Position numbers and translations under genes: made by a program. From the NCBI GenBank assembly GCA_050251575.1, contig JBFWMP010000065.1, positions 1 to 14,022 of the forward strand: a stretch of DNA of 14,022 nucleotides, given 5' to 3'. The stretch's first letter is position 1. Every line of letters begins with the position of its first letter. Below the pieces are notes generated by a model that was not told the DNA's origin, searched no databases, and saw nothing but the letters and a program-made list of their open reading frames with translations. This DNA comes from X23 sp050251575. Lineage in GTDB: Bacteria; Bacillota; Clostridia; SK-Y3. Shown one piece after another: positions 1 through 6,808 of this stretch.

Positions 1-343
1 GGCTCAGGTACCGTTCATGTACAACTTGCACATAAAAATCAGCGATGAACGCATGTCTTCTGCAGATTGCCAGCCAAAGGAGATGACGCTGGTCTTGATC
101 TGCAGAAGTCCTGAACAGTGACAGTTCTTTTTCAGAGAGCAATCGCAACCGAGGGATGACTTCTCCGAGCATTCTCTGTGCAGAACTGATCACACGTGCC
201 TGCAACAGATTCTCACGTATAACCAAATCCTTGGTCTCATTCCAGTCATTACTGGAGGTATATGCATTTGCAATGACCTTGGATTCAAGCAAGCACAACC
301 CACCTATGGAGAATGACATGATGTATGGACTATCTTGAGGCAT
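1..343 (-). CDS. brxA: BrxA (DUF1819), BREX phage-defence protein, N-terminal part
   Basis: The gene runs off the left edge, so only the first ~114 codons are present and no stop is visible. The translation opens MPQDSPYIMSFSIGGLCLL and continues with ENLLQARVISSAQRML, then LLWLAICRRHAFIADF. This is the characteristic BrxA/DUF1819 pattern: a 'sFt.GgL...Es' start, an 'eNlLQarT.sSakR' helix and 'LLWlAicrrY.fI.eF'. BrxA is a small (~200 aa) DNA-binding helical protein and usually the first gene of type 1 BREX operons (brxA-brxB-brxC-pglX-pglZ-brxL), which block phage replication and methylate adenines. I chose the ATG at 343 because AAAGG lies 5 nt upstream; another in-frame ATG at 361 has a weaker site. 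The remaining BREX genes are expected to the left. G+C looks higher here than in the rest of the window. Confidence 0.87.
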   Translation of the reverse strand, partial: MPQDSPYIMSFSIGGLCLLESKVIANAYTSSNDWNETKDLVIRENLLQARVISSAQRMLGEVIPRLRLLSEKELSLFRTSADQDQRHLLWLAICRRHAFIADFYVQVVHERYLS

Positions 344-468
344 GAGCACCTTTCCTTTCATGGGCTACCAACAAGAAGGGATGCAACCATAGGCTCATCC
401 CCCTTTTCAAGCACATATCTTCAGCAGCCACACAATTTCGCATTGGTTTGGTATCAATACTAACAGCT

Positions 469-496
469 ATTATACCCTTGCTCATACCCAAATCAA
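469..496 (-). promoter_or_regulatory. sigma70-type promoter for brxA
   Basis: Read on the minus strand, a perfect TATAAT (469-474) is preceded by TTGATT (491-496) with a 16-nt spacer. It lies ~120 nt upstream of brxA and points into it, implying a leader of about 110 nt. It is the best promoter match in the 330-nt gene-free stretch between brxA and the next gene. Confidence 0.6.
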
Positions 497-603
497 AGGA
501 AAACCTGAAAAAACATCAAATACGTGCAATAAAGAGGACAAAAAGTAATGATTGTATGGTAATTCATTTTCTTTCACTCAGTTGATGTACATAAGTACTT
601 TTT

Positions 604-631
604 GAAAAATCAAAGGGGGACACCCATCTTT
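604..631 (-). terminator. candidate Rho-independent terminator after the 442-aa gene
   Basis: On the minus strand, AAAGATGGG and CCCCCTTT can fold into an imperfect hairpin (outer AAAG/CTTT, inner GGG/CCC, loop TGT) followed by GATTTTTC. It lies ~45 nt past the stop of the 442-aa gene, which suits a terminator insulating it from brxA. The stem has an internal mismatch, so support is moderate. Confidence 0.4.
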
Positions 632-673
632 CTCTGCATATACTTCTAATTATTTAACTGCCTGTTTCTACTG

Positions 674-2002
674 TTATCCTTTAATTGACCTCACCCTAAT
701 AATAGGAGCACGAGAATCGGTTGCTAGAGCATGAAGATCGGTCTTCCATTCAGCCAAGGCATCCTTCATTAATGGATTTGCGCCATGGAAGTTAATAAGC
801 CAATTTATGAAACTTTTTATTGCTTCACGTGATAGAATATTGTTATCTATGATAGAACGCAACAAAATGATACGATCATCGCTAGATAATGAACTTTTCT
901 GACTAACAGAATAGCCACATTTATTAAGAATTGATTGATAAGCAAATTCACTCTTCTCTGTATTAAGAGATTGTAAATATTTATTTATATCTTTATCTAG
1001 GACAAAATCGCACAATGCATATCTCATCACTTCATAATGCTCTTCTAGAATCGAAGATAAAATATAATACCTTTTACATTGCTCACAATATCCAGCAGGA
1101 ATTATTCTAGATGTAATACAGTTACTGCCATTTGTTCGTATAGGCACTTCTGCTTGGATTGATTGAAGCGTATGATTCTTATTTATACAGTTAAACGACT
1201 GTACCCGAACTATAAAATTCTGGGGCTTGATTATATGAGTACTTTTTGATAACTGAGGTGTTGGACGGATCAGTGAATTTTTTGGCAAATCCAATTCTTC
1301 AATTATCCTATTTTTCCATTCATTCCATTGATTTTCATTGAAAACTGAACCTAGTAGAAATTTCTTCATCAACCCAAAGTGTACTGGTTTGTATCCAGTT
1401 GCTTTAATGATTTTTATTGATTTATTAACTGGTGCATGTAACAACATGTCTACTACTTGATTCTCTTTATTGGCGAAAGCCTTAAGTACCCCTATATGAA
1501 AAGGAGATACATGTTCCATCCTCCTTTTCACGGCTGTTTCAAAAGTAATACATAGTTCTTCATTTTTGCTATTCAACAGCCAGACCTTTCCATCATTAAT
1601 ATGCTTTACTTGGTAAAACTGAAACTCCCGATGGAAACAAACAAACGATTCTCTAACAATCCCCGGAGGTAAAGAAAATACTTTTCTTTTTGATAATGCT
1701 GATTTTTTTCGCTTAAATTTTGCTCTCTGATATGTTTCGGTATTTTTTAACGTGGGGGATTGTATCTCTGCAGGTTTTTTCTCATACATTTCAGTTGATA
1801 GCGAATTTTTCGTTTTTATGGGTTTCTTCAAAGTAGAATTTATCTCCTCTTGAGTACCCTTTCTATCCGTTATACGGATACCTGGATTTCTAGAAATTGA
1901 TGTTTTTGTGATCATGTTAGAAGCTTCGTTCTTTTGATTCAGTATTTTTCTTTCGATTCTCATTCCATTAGAAAGCATGACAAAATTCTTTTTTTCCCCC
2001 AT
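674..2002 (-). CDS. unrecognised ~442-aa protein with CxxC pair
   Basis: I do not recognise this family with certainty. The N-terminal ~110 residues are basic and low in hydrophobics (many K, N, S and T), so probably flexible. The middle (about 115-290) looks folded. Residues 305-311 read YCEQCKR, a single CxxC pair (C306, C309), with another Cys at 331 that could complete a metal site. The last ~90 residues form a helical module (SILNKCGYSV... then DDRIILLRSIIDNNIL... and a final ALAEWKTDL). I have an impression of similar tails, often fused to zinc-ribbon parts, in uncharacterised proteins, but cannot name the family. There are no membrane segments or signal peptide. I placed the start at the ATG at 2002, with GGGAG 10 nt upstream. 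A TTG at 2038 would add 12 residues without a clear ribosome site. Its place beside BREX suggests a defence accessory, but nothing proves it. Confidence 0.72.
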   Translation of the reverse strand: MGEKKNFVMLSNGMRIERKILNQKNEASNMITKTSISRNPGIRITDRKGTQEEINSTLKKPIKTKNSLSTEMYEKKPAEIQSPTLKNTETYQRAKFKRKKSALSKRKVFSLPPGIVRESFVCFHREFQFYQVKHINDGKVWLLNSKNEELCITFETAVKRRMEHVSPFHIGVLKAFANKENQVVDMLLHAPVNKSIKIIKATGYKPVHFGLMKKFLLGSVFNENQWNEWKNRIIEELDLPKNSLIRPTPQLSKSTHIIKPQNFIVRVQSFNCINKNHTLQSIQAEVPIRTNGSNCITSRIIPAGYCEQCKRYYILSSILEEHYEVMRYALCDFVLDKDINKYLQSLNTEKSEFAYQSILNKCGYSVSQKSSLSSDDRIILLRSIIDNNILSREAIKSFINWLINFHGANPLMKDALAEWKTDLHALATDSRAPIIRVRSIKG

Positions 2003-2176
2003 TTTTATCCAACTCCCGTAATAATTTATATGCTTCAAAAGTGCCTCGCTGCCACTTGGCCTGATTTAACCATGTACACAACTATACAATATCTATTTCT
2101 GAAGACCACTCACAGAAGGGATTTGAGTGTTTATATTCTCTGAATGACAGAAATCCAGCTCTGTAAATCACAAGTA

Positions 2177-2995
2177 TTACCAGTAATAGTATGTTTTTAC
2201 ACCAGAGTTCAGTGAGTCATAGGTGTACGCAATTGCTTTTACAGTTTTCCCCGCCGTTACGTTTATTCTTCCTCCGTTGGTGATGAGAGTACCGTTAGTT
2301 CTCGTCGGGCTTGTTCCGTTTGTCGTATACCGTAACATGACTCCATGAGAATTGTGCAAAATATATAACCCGCTTGAAAACTGCATAAAAGTTGGTGCTG
2401 TCGTCCTACTTACCTCGACCACATCTGACTTAACTTTATTCGGTGCAGTTCCAATAATCTTCAGTGAGTTGCCTGTTATTGTTGAAGCAGGTATCTGAGC
2501 GATGAATTTATTGCTTGATAAACTACTAGAAACTCCAAAAGGAGAATAATAAATATCAACCCCAGATGAAATGAATGTAATAAAATTCCCGTCGTTCGAT
2601 ATAATCGGATAAGGATCTTGCACTTTATAAAATCCTCGCGATGCTATAGTTGAATCTTGATATCCAGCTTTATATGCTATTGCTTTCACAGTCGCGGGTT
2701 CTTCAAGATAGGTCAATCCATCTAAATAATATTCTCCATTGGATTTTGAAGGAGTAGTACCATCAGTTGTATATCGGATGAAAGCTCCATAGGTACTTGT
2801 ATTGATAATTAGCTTTTGTCCAAAGATGCCAAAATCGCTTTCAAGAGAAATTTCTGGTGTGTTAACCCTCTGCTGATTAGGAGTGTCAACGTAATCAATC
2901 CCTCCCATATCAATCCCTCCCATATCACACCCAATCATAATGAACACCATAAACATGGTCTGAATCATCACGAACAACTTTTTGTTTTTATTCAT
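2177..2995 (-). CDS. lipoprotein with chitobiase/hexosaminidase C-terminal-type repeats
   Basis: A basic N-terminus (MNKNKK) leads into a hydrophobic segment ending MIGC, a lipobox-like site with Cys23 as the likely lipidated residue, so the product should be exported and membrane anchored. Next come DMGGI repeats (24-33). Two beta-sandwich repeats of the CHB_HEX_C_1 type are clear: about residues 48-122 with YTTDGTTPS at 75-83, and about 200-272 with YTTNGTSPT at 223-231. Each is followed by the family's 'tVKAIAY' strand. The section between them (about 125-198) looks like a third, degenerate copy. Such repeats are non-catalytic and common in surface proteins, including those of Treponema-like spirochaetes. 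No enzyme domain is attached. The ribosome site is weak (AAGGA about 12 nt upstream). It has no obvious role in defence and may be a host gene next to the island. Confidence 0.82.
   Translation of the reverse strand: MNKNKKLFVMIQTMFMVFIMIGCDMGGIDMGGIDYVDTPNQQRVNTPEISLESDFGIFGQKLIINTSTYGAFIRYTTDGTTPSKSNGEYYLDGLTYLEEPATVKAIAYKAGYQDSTIASRGFYKVQDPYPIISNDGNFITFISSGVDIYYSPFGVSSSLSSNKFIAQIPASTITGNSLKIIGTAPNKVKSDVVEVSRTTAPTFMQFSSGLYILHNSHGVMLRYTTNGTSPTRTNGTLITNGGRINVTAGKTVKAIAYTYDSLNSGVKTYYYW
2894..2923 (-). repeat. two tandem 15-bp units encoding DMGGI twice
   Basis: The 15-nt unit ATCAATCCCTCCCAT occurs twice with no gap, followed by a partial third copy (ATCA). It lies in the lipoprotein frame just after the lipidated Cys, so slippage would change linker length by five residues without shifting the frame. 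Confidence 0.85.
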
Positions 2996-3250
2996 CTTTG
3001 TAATAAATCCTTTTTTGGTATAAATTTCATATCATCTCAGGAAAATCAAAATTAGTGTTATAACATAATTATCGCTAATAGACATAATCTTGAGCAGACT
3101 ACTATTAATCATGGAATAGGTCAATTCAAATTTATTTACTGTTAGGAGCTCTCCACACCCGTATGGCAACCTCAGTAATAACTAATTGGATCAGAACATA
3201 TTTCCGTAGTATGATGAAGAATTATTAAAAATCATGTACGAGGTAATATT
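2996..3250. other. gene-free stretch upstream of the lipoprotein
   Basis: AT-rich DNA without a convincing gene, RNA or hairpin. It should hold the lipoprotein's promoter on the minus strand, but I see no -35/-10 pair good enough to place. Confidence 0.4.
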
Positions 3251-3358
3251 TTGAAAATTGATCTCGATTCTTTGACATATCTTGAAGAAGAAGTTGATTC
3301 TGAACAAATCGAACGTATTATCGAAGGAATCAAAAAAAGCTGGCTAGATACGCTCTAG
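3251..3358 (+). CDS. possible 35-aa small protein
   Basis: A TTG-started frame has GAGGT 6 nt upstream and reads about KIDLDSLTYLEEEVD then QIERIIEGIKKSW to a TAG. It is acidic and would form an amphipathic helix. It resembles nothing I know. It lies just outside the tRNA remnant and is the only plus-strand candidate with a fair ribosome site. It could also be the tail of a decayed gene. Support is limited to the ribosome site and the codon pattern. Confidence 0.25.
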   Translation: MKIDLDSLTYLEEEVDSEQIERIIEGIKKSWLDTL

Positions 3359-3380
3359 CCCATACACGTACCATCACCCA

Positions 3381-3410
3381 GAAAAAGCAAAAACCAGTCC
3401 GAAGACTGGT
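3381..3410 (-). terminator. Rho-independent terminator downstream of the tRNA-Val remnant
   Basis: On the minus strand, ACCAGTC-TTCG-GACTGGT is a perfect 7-bp stem closed by a C(UUCG)G tetraloop, followed by TTTTTGCTTTTT. It begins 7 nt after the tRNA 3' end, the normal place for a tRNA terminator. The other strand has no T-run after the hairpin, which fixes the direction. Confidence 0.8.
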
Positions 3411-3416
3411 CCTTTA

Positions 3417-3458
3417 TGGGCGCGATTGGGTTTGAACCAACGACTTCTACCGTGTGAA
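3417..3458 (-). pseudogene. 3' half of tRNA-Val(CAC); probable attachment-site remnant
   Basis: Read on the minus strand, the piece contains anticodon loop TTCACAC (anticodon CAC, Val), 3' anticodon stem GGTAG, variable loop AAGTC, T arm GTTGG-TTCAAAC-CCAAT, acceptor strand CGCGCCC and discriminator A, with no encoded CCA. The expected 5' anticodon stem CTACC is missing: the preceding bases are GCACTT, and no D arm or 5' acceptor strand follows. Homology therefore stops at the anticodon loop, where tyrosine recombinases usually cross over in tRNA genes. With its own terminator still attached, this looks like the displaced chromosomal 3' end of the tRNA, the element having inserted to the right. 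Confidence 0.78.
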
Positions 3459-3585
3459 AAGTGCTTTTAAACCTTTTCTAGGTGTTGCCCACTGTATATC
3501 TCTGTTGATATAATTCTATATTGTAGTTAAGGTTATAGTCAAGCTTTATTGATGCTTGTTTATCCTTGTTGACAAACCTATATTT

Positions 3586-3612
3586 ATAAAGGTGACAATA
3601 AAGGTTACAATA
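3586..3612 (+). repeat. 12-nt-period direct repeat near the attachment site
   Basis: ATAAAGGTGACAATA (3586-3600) overlaps ATAAAGGTTACAATA (3598-3612), with one mismatch and a period of 12 nt. A related AAGGTTATAGT lies at 3529-3539. Short repeats like these beside a tRNA remnant would suit arm-type integrase or excisionase sites. That function is inferred. Confidence 0.6.
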
Positions 3613-3671
3613 ACTGATGCAACATATACCCTATGCTGTTACTCAAAGTTACACTTCATTAAGGGGTAGTC

Positions 3672-3691
3672 TGCATACCTTTTTGCATACC
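3672..3691 (+). repeat. second 12-nt-period direct repeat (TGCATACC twice)
   Basis: TGCATACC occurs at 3672-3679 and 3684-3691, again with a 12-nt period. It is enclosed by the inverted pair GGGGTA (3663-3668) and TACCCC (3688-3693). With the preceding repeat it occupies the 300-nt gene-free stretch between the tRNA remnant and the methyltransferase gene. No integrase gene is present there. Confidence 0.55.
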
Positions 3692-3760
3692 CCGCTAGAA
3701 TTGGTCTACGAGAAAGTCGGTATTTGCCAAGGTTGTTTTTGCCCAATGCTAACAACATTA

Positions 3761-4885
3761 TTATTGAACTACACTATCTTGCAGTTCATAACCATTTTTT
3801 TCCATATTTTCAATTGTATCAAAAAACTGCTTAGCAATTGCTGCTACCAAGGGGACAACAACTGAATTACCGAATTGTCTATACGCTTGAGTATCGGAAA
3901 CAGGTATTTTAAAATTCTCAGGGAATCCCTGCAATCTAGCACATTCTCTAGGAGTTAACCGTCGAGGATTGCTTTTCTCCTGAGGAATTAGGATTTCAGA
4001 ACCATCCTTATGGTATCGTGCACTGAGCGTACGTGAAATACCTTCAATATTGGCCAATCCATAACCGAATCCGTTGCCACGTGCTCTATGTTTTGCAGCA
4101 TAGTCTTGTAAATACTGCCAAAGCCTATCAGAAAGAGTATATTTCAAAGGTGCATTACCATCTAATATCTCTTTAAGTTCTCTCTTTGGAGATTTTACCA
4201 ACAAATCGAATGAGAAATTAATATTACTCCCATAACGTTTCCTATCAAAGCCCGCAATAAAAATCCTTTCTCTATGCTGAGGAACAAAATCTTGTCCATC
4301 CTTAACATCCCAAAAAACCTCATAGTCCAATTCTTCAAGAGAATCTAGAATCACTTTCCAAGTCTTCTTACCATCATGACTTTTAAGGTTTTTTACATTC
4401 TCAAGCAAGAACCCTTTTGGTCTTTTCTCGTTGAGTATTCTCACTATATCAAAAAATAAAGTACCCTGGGTTCGATCCAAAAACCCTGTTGCCCTACCTA
4501 GACTATTCTTTTTTGCAACTCCTGCAATTGAAAACGGCTGACATGGAAAACCAGCGACTAGAATATCATGATCAGGGATATCTTTTTCATTAATCTCTCT
4601 TATATCACCTATAGGCATTTCACCAAAATTCTCACGATATGTAATTTGACTGAATTTATTCCACTCAGAAGAAAACACACATTTACCACCACAAGATTCA
4701 AAAGCAAGACGCATACCGCCAATGCCTGCAAATAAATCAATAAATGTAAATTTGGTGATATTCATGTTTTGATTGAAGCTCTTCTTATAGGAAGTAAGGT
4801 TATCAGATACAGATATTTTTTTATTATAATGCTTTAGAACCCTTGAACAGATTTTATCATTCTCGTCATCTACGTTATATTTCAC
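3761..4885 (-). CDS. dcm: DNA (cytosine-5-)-methyltransferase, Dcm-like
   Basis: It transfers a methyl group from S-adenosylmethionine to C5 of cytosine. All key motifs are present in order (numbering from the start at 4885): I DLFAGIGG (50-57), IV GFPCQPFS (112-119, catalytic Cys115), VI ENV (162-164), VIII QHRERIFI (203-210), IX RRLTPRECARLQGFP (308-322) and X AYRQFGNSV (334-342). The stretch KKNSLGRA.GF...TQGTLFFD and the target-recognition part (KHRARGNGFGYGL, RTLSARYHKDG, IPVSDTQAYRQFGNSV) match what I recall of E. coli Dcm, so a CCWGG-like target is likely. I chose the GTG at 4885, which has GGGGA 5 nt upstream. A TTG at 4918 (385 aa) has no ribosome site, and an ATG at 4765 would give a HhaI-length protein starting just before motif I. 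It is the last gene of the minus-strand cassette, 138 nt after the PD-(D/E)XK gene. Confidence 0.95.
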   Translation of the reverse strand: MKYNVDDENDKICSRVLKHYNKKISVSDNLTSYKKSFNQNMNITKFTFIDLFAGIGGMRLAFESCGGKCVFSSEWNKFSQITYRENFGEMPIGDIREINEKDIPDHDILVAGFPCQPFSIAGVAKKNSLGRATGFLDRTQGTLFFDIVRILNEKRPKGFLLENVKNLKSHDGKKTWKVILDSLEELDYEVFWDVKDGQDFVPQHRERIFIAGFDRKRYGSNINFSFDLLVKSPKRELKEILDGNAPLKYTLSDRLWQYLQDYAAKHRARGNGFGYGLANIEGISRTLSARYHKDGSEILIPQEKSNPRRLTPRECARLQGFPENFKIPVSDTQAYRQFGNSVVVPLVAAIAKQFFDTIENMEKNGYELQDSVVQ

Positions 4886-4994
4886 TATTTTCCCCAAATG
4901 AATACAAAACCATTCCAAAACACAGTACTAAAATCAAACTATATTATTGCAATATGTAAGTATTAAAATTTTCAAATATTATTCGAGCAAACAA

Positions 4995-5017
4995 GGAATT
5001 GAAAGCACATCAATTCC
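4995..5017 (-). terminator. hairpin between the PD-(D/E)XK gene and dcm
   Basis: GGAATTGA (4995-5002) and TCAATTCC (5010-5017) are perfect 8-bp arms around a 7-nt loop, starting 7 nt past the PD-(D/E)XK stop. The minus-strand sequence after it is TTGTTTGCTC, a weak T-run, so it may be a partial terminator or an mRNA-stabilising hairpin. If it terminates, dcm needs its own promoter; I see no strong one. Confidence 0.45.
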
Positions 5018-5023
5018 AGCTAT

Positions 5024-5968
5024 CTACTTTAGATCTAGATGTTCCGAAAATTCTATACTCTTCAAATTTGAAAGATCAACTTCATAAGTAATTCTTGTAA
5101 TCCCAAGAGGTAAAGAACCTCCAACAAAACTTGATTCTGTGATTTTAGGAAAACCGGAATCAACCAGAAACAACTTCGGGGTCCCGTGTAGAATATACTT
5201 TTCTTTTCTTGATGTCCTTCCCTCTTCAAAACCAAGAGCAGACAGTTTTCTCTCAATCTCTTTCTTAGATATACCTAAATTAGTAATTTCATCAATAACA
5301 CTATCTATGGAAATGCCACTGCTGGTAGAGCTTTCAAATCTTATAAAAACCAAATAGAATTTTTTATTTGGACTTACCGTCAGTTGATGTTGCCCGGAAA
5401 TAGTAACACTATTATCATAACGCCTTATTGTAGACTTAATCTCATAGTCGATATATTCGCTTTCAATATCATGAGAACTCTTTTTAGGACCATTCCAGGA
5501 TATCTTTTTAATGTCTAATTCCAGCAGCAACTTATAGATATATAATTCTCCAATAATATCATAAGGCTTTCTATCTCGAATAGCATTACCGAGCAGAGAT
5601 CTCCAAGTTTTCCACCATATTGAAGGATCTTTCATCAATATCAATCTTTGCTGATTGTCACTTCCCAATTCAATAAAACTTTCACAAACCTTGGCAAATT
5701 CATTTCTTGAAAATTCATCGCTACTTGTCAACAGAAGAAAGTTTTTATCTTCTCCCTCCGATTTGATGAAAATTCTATCAGTGAATAGTCGAGCAGTTGC
5801 GAATACCTCAGAGAACTTAAGGTCATTTGCGATTTCTATACCAACCCCAAAACTATCTTCCCAACGAAAAATCCAATAACTAAACCCGAAATCTTGCGAT
5901 ACTTCATCTGCGCGTGAATTATCCATAAAGGCAAAACCAATTTTAATTTTTTCTAAATCTGTTTTCAT
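5024..5968 (-). CDS. PD-(D/E)XK nuclease-fold protein, DUF4420 type
   Basis: A 314-aa soluble protein and the probable nuclease of the cassette. The nuclease signature is visible: helix residue E141 (in DIIGELYIYKLL), D167 in SSHDIE, then E176-I-K178 in DYEIKST, followed by SGQHQL (Q193, Q195). This D-x8-ExK-plus-Gln layout is what I recall for the PF14390/DUF4420 'PD-(D/E)XK motif protein' family, repeatedly found with Z1 and GHKL ATPases. The N-terminal ~130 residues, ending WWKTWRSLLGN, match the family's usual length. I chose the ATG at 5968 because GGGAGGA lies 5 nt upstream. An upstream in-frame TTG at 5992 would add eight residues that overlap this ribosome site. It probably cuts DNA not marked by the neighbouring methyltransferases; cutting itself is inferred. 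Confidence 0.85.
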   Translation of the reverse strand: MKTDLEKIKIGFAFMDNSRADEVSQDFGFSYWIFRWEDSFGVGIEIANDLKFSEVFATARLFTDRIFIKSEGEDKNFLLLTSSDEFSRNEFAKVCESFIELGSDNQQRLILMKDPSIWWKTWRSLLGNAIRDRKPYDIIGELYIYKLLLELDIKKISWNGPKKSSHDIESEYIDYEIKSTIRRYDNSVTISGQHQLTVSPNKKFYLVFIRFESSTSSGISIDSVIDEITNLGISKKEIERKLSALGFEEGRTSRKEKYILHGTPKLFLVDSGFPKITESSFVGGSLPLGITRITYEVDLSNLKSIEFSEHLDLK

Positions 5969-6011
5969 TATTCCTCCCACTATTGCAACCAAACAGAACC
6001 TTAAAATTTCA

Positions 6012-6039
6012 ATAATTATGGTTCTACTATTAAGGTCAA
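6012..6039 (-). promoter_or_regulatory. weak candidate promoter before the PD-(D/E)XK gene
   Basis: On the minus strand TTGACC (6034-6039) is followed after 16 nt by AATTAT (6012-6017). It lies in the 139-nt gap upstream of the PD-(D/E)XK gene. The -35 is good and the -10 poor. It would let the nuclease and dcm genes be expressed apart from the Z1 operon. Confidence 0.3.
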
Positions 6040-6107
6040 CTAATCCAAGATTGCTTCAGGCTCAAAAGGGATAAAGGTTCTGCTTTTAAGATCTTTTGGT
6101 AATCTTC

Positions 6108-6806
6108 CTATTCAACTACATTATTTTTTATAGTCTCAATTAAATTATCTACATAACCACTTACACCACCATTAAAAAATCTTGGTTCAATGTTAACAAT
6201 CCTTATCGTATTCAATGTCATCATTGCTCTAAACTCTTCTTGATTTAGCTGATTTTCTTTTGCCTTTAGCATCATACATCGGTAAAGGTCTATTCTATAG
6301 CCATGTCTTCCTGACCTTTCGACTAGCTGTGCCACTGTATCAGTTGAGAAACATGAATCATTGAGACAATCCATAGTTACACCTGCATCATTCTGCCAAG
6401 CTAAGTGCACGTACCACCAAATTACCCTTAACCAAATTCTATTAGGTTTTTCCCAAAATCGATCTTTCTTTAAACCATCCCAACGAGCATATACTAAATC
6501 TGGAAGGACCTTTATTGATAGATATCTCCAGAAGTCGTCGCTTGCAGCAATGCGCATGCTCAAATGAAGTGGCGACAACAACTCATAGAGTTTCATTCCA
6601 ACAAAGATATCAGATTTATATTTTTCTTTTTTTGAGCCTAATAATTTTGATCGCTCTACTTCTTGAGATAATGGAAGAAACAACTCTTTTCGTAGGATTG
6701 GATCCTCCCCTTTATAAAGATTGTTACCATTCTCTGAGAATTGTTCAAATAGTCTCTGGGATTCATCTTTGCTCAGTAACTTTTTTCCAAAATTCATTTC
6801 ATTCAT
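6108..6806 (-). CDS. DUF6339-like protein
   Basis: A 232-aa soluble, mostly helical protein without a known catalytic motif. The core DDFWRYLSIKVLPDLVYARW (90-109) followed by NRIWLRVIWWYVHLAW (122-137) resembles the DUF6339 pattern as I remember it ('D..FW.yl...', 'RW', then an Arg/Trp-rich helix). That family is small and tends to sit next to DUF4420, Z1 and GHKL genes. The Trp/Arg-rich helices suggest a protein- or DNA-binding surface rather than an active site. The gene starts 2 nt after the stop of the 316-aa gene and has no clear ribosome site of its own, so translational coupling is likely. A second ATG three codons later is equally possible. The molecular role is unknown; a structural part of the cassette's complex is my inference. 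Confidence 0.7.
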   Translation of the reverse strand: MNEMNFGKKLLSKDESQRLFEQFSENGNNLYKGEDPILRKELFLPLSQEVERSKLLGSKKEKYKSDIFVGMKLYELLSPLHLSMRIAASDDFWRYLSIKVLPDLVYARWDGLKKDRFWEKPNRIWLRVIWWYVHLAWQNDAGVTMDCLNDSCFSTDTVAQLVERSGRHGYRIDLYRCMMLKAKENQLNQEEFRAMMTLNTIRIVNIEPRFFNGGVSGYVDNLIETIKNNVVE

Positions 6807-6808
6807 GA

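Noticed and set aside
156..338. 60-codon plus-strand open frame at the left edge
   Set aside because: It lies wholly antisense to the brxA coding sequence, which has clear family motifs.
2894..2923. CRISPR-like repeat
   Set aside because: Two abutting 15-bp units without spacers inside a coding frame; simply a coding tandem repeat. No CRISPR array was seen anywhere.
3417..3475. A complete tRNA-Val gene
   Set aside because: The 5' acceptor strand, D arm and 5' anticodon stem are missing, so only the 3' half is present.
3466..3760. Truncated integrase gene next to the attachment remnant
   Set aside because: No frame in this stretch on either strand carries recombinase motifs.
3617..3865. 82-codon plus-strand open frame overlapping the end of the Dcm-like gene
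   Set aside because: About 100 nt overlap a well-supported methyltransferase in antisense, there is no ribosome site, and the product resembles no protein family.
5062..5256. 64-codon minus-strand frame inside the PD-(D/E)XK gene
   Set aside because: It is an out-of-frame shadow of a gene with a clear nuclease signature and a strong start.
6515..6808. 97-codon plus-strand open frame
   Set aside because: It is antisense to the DUF6339-like gene and has no ribosome site or recognisable pattern.
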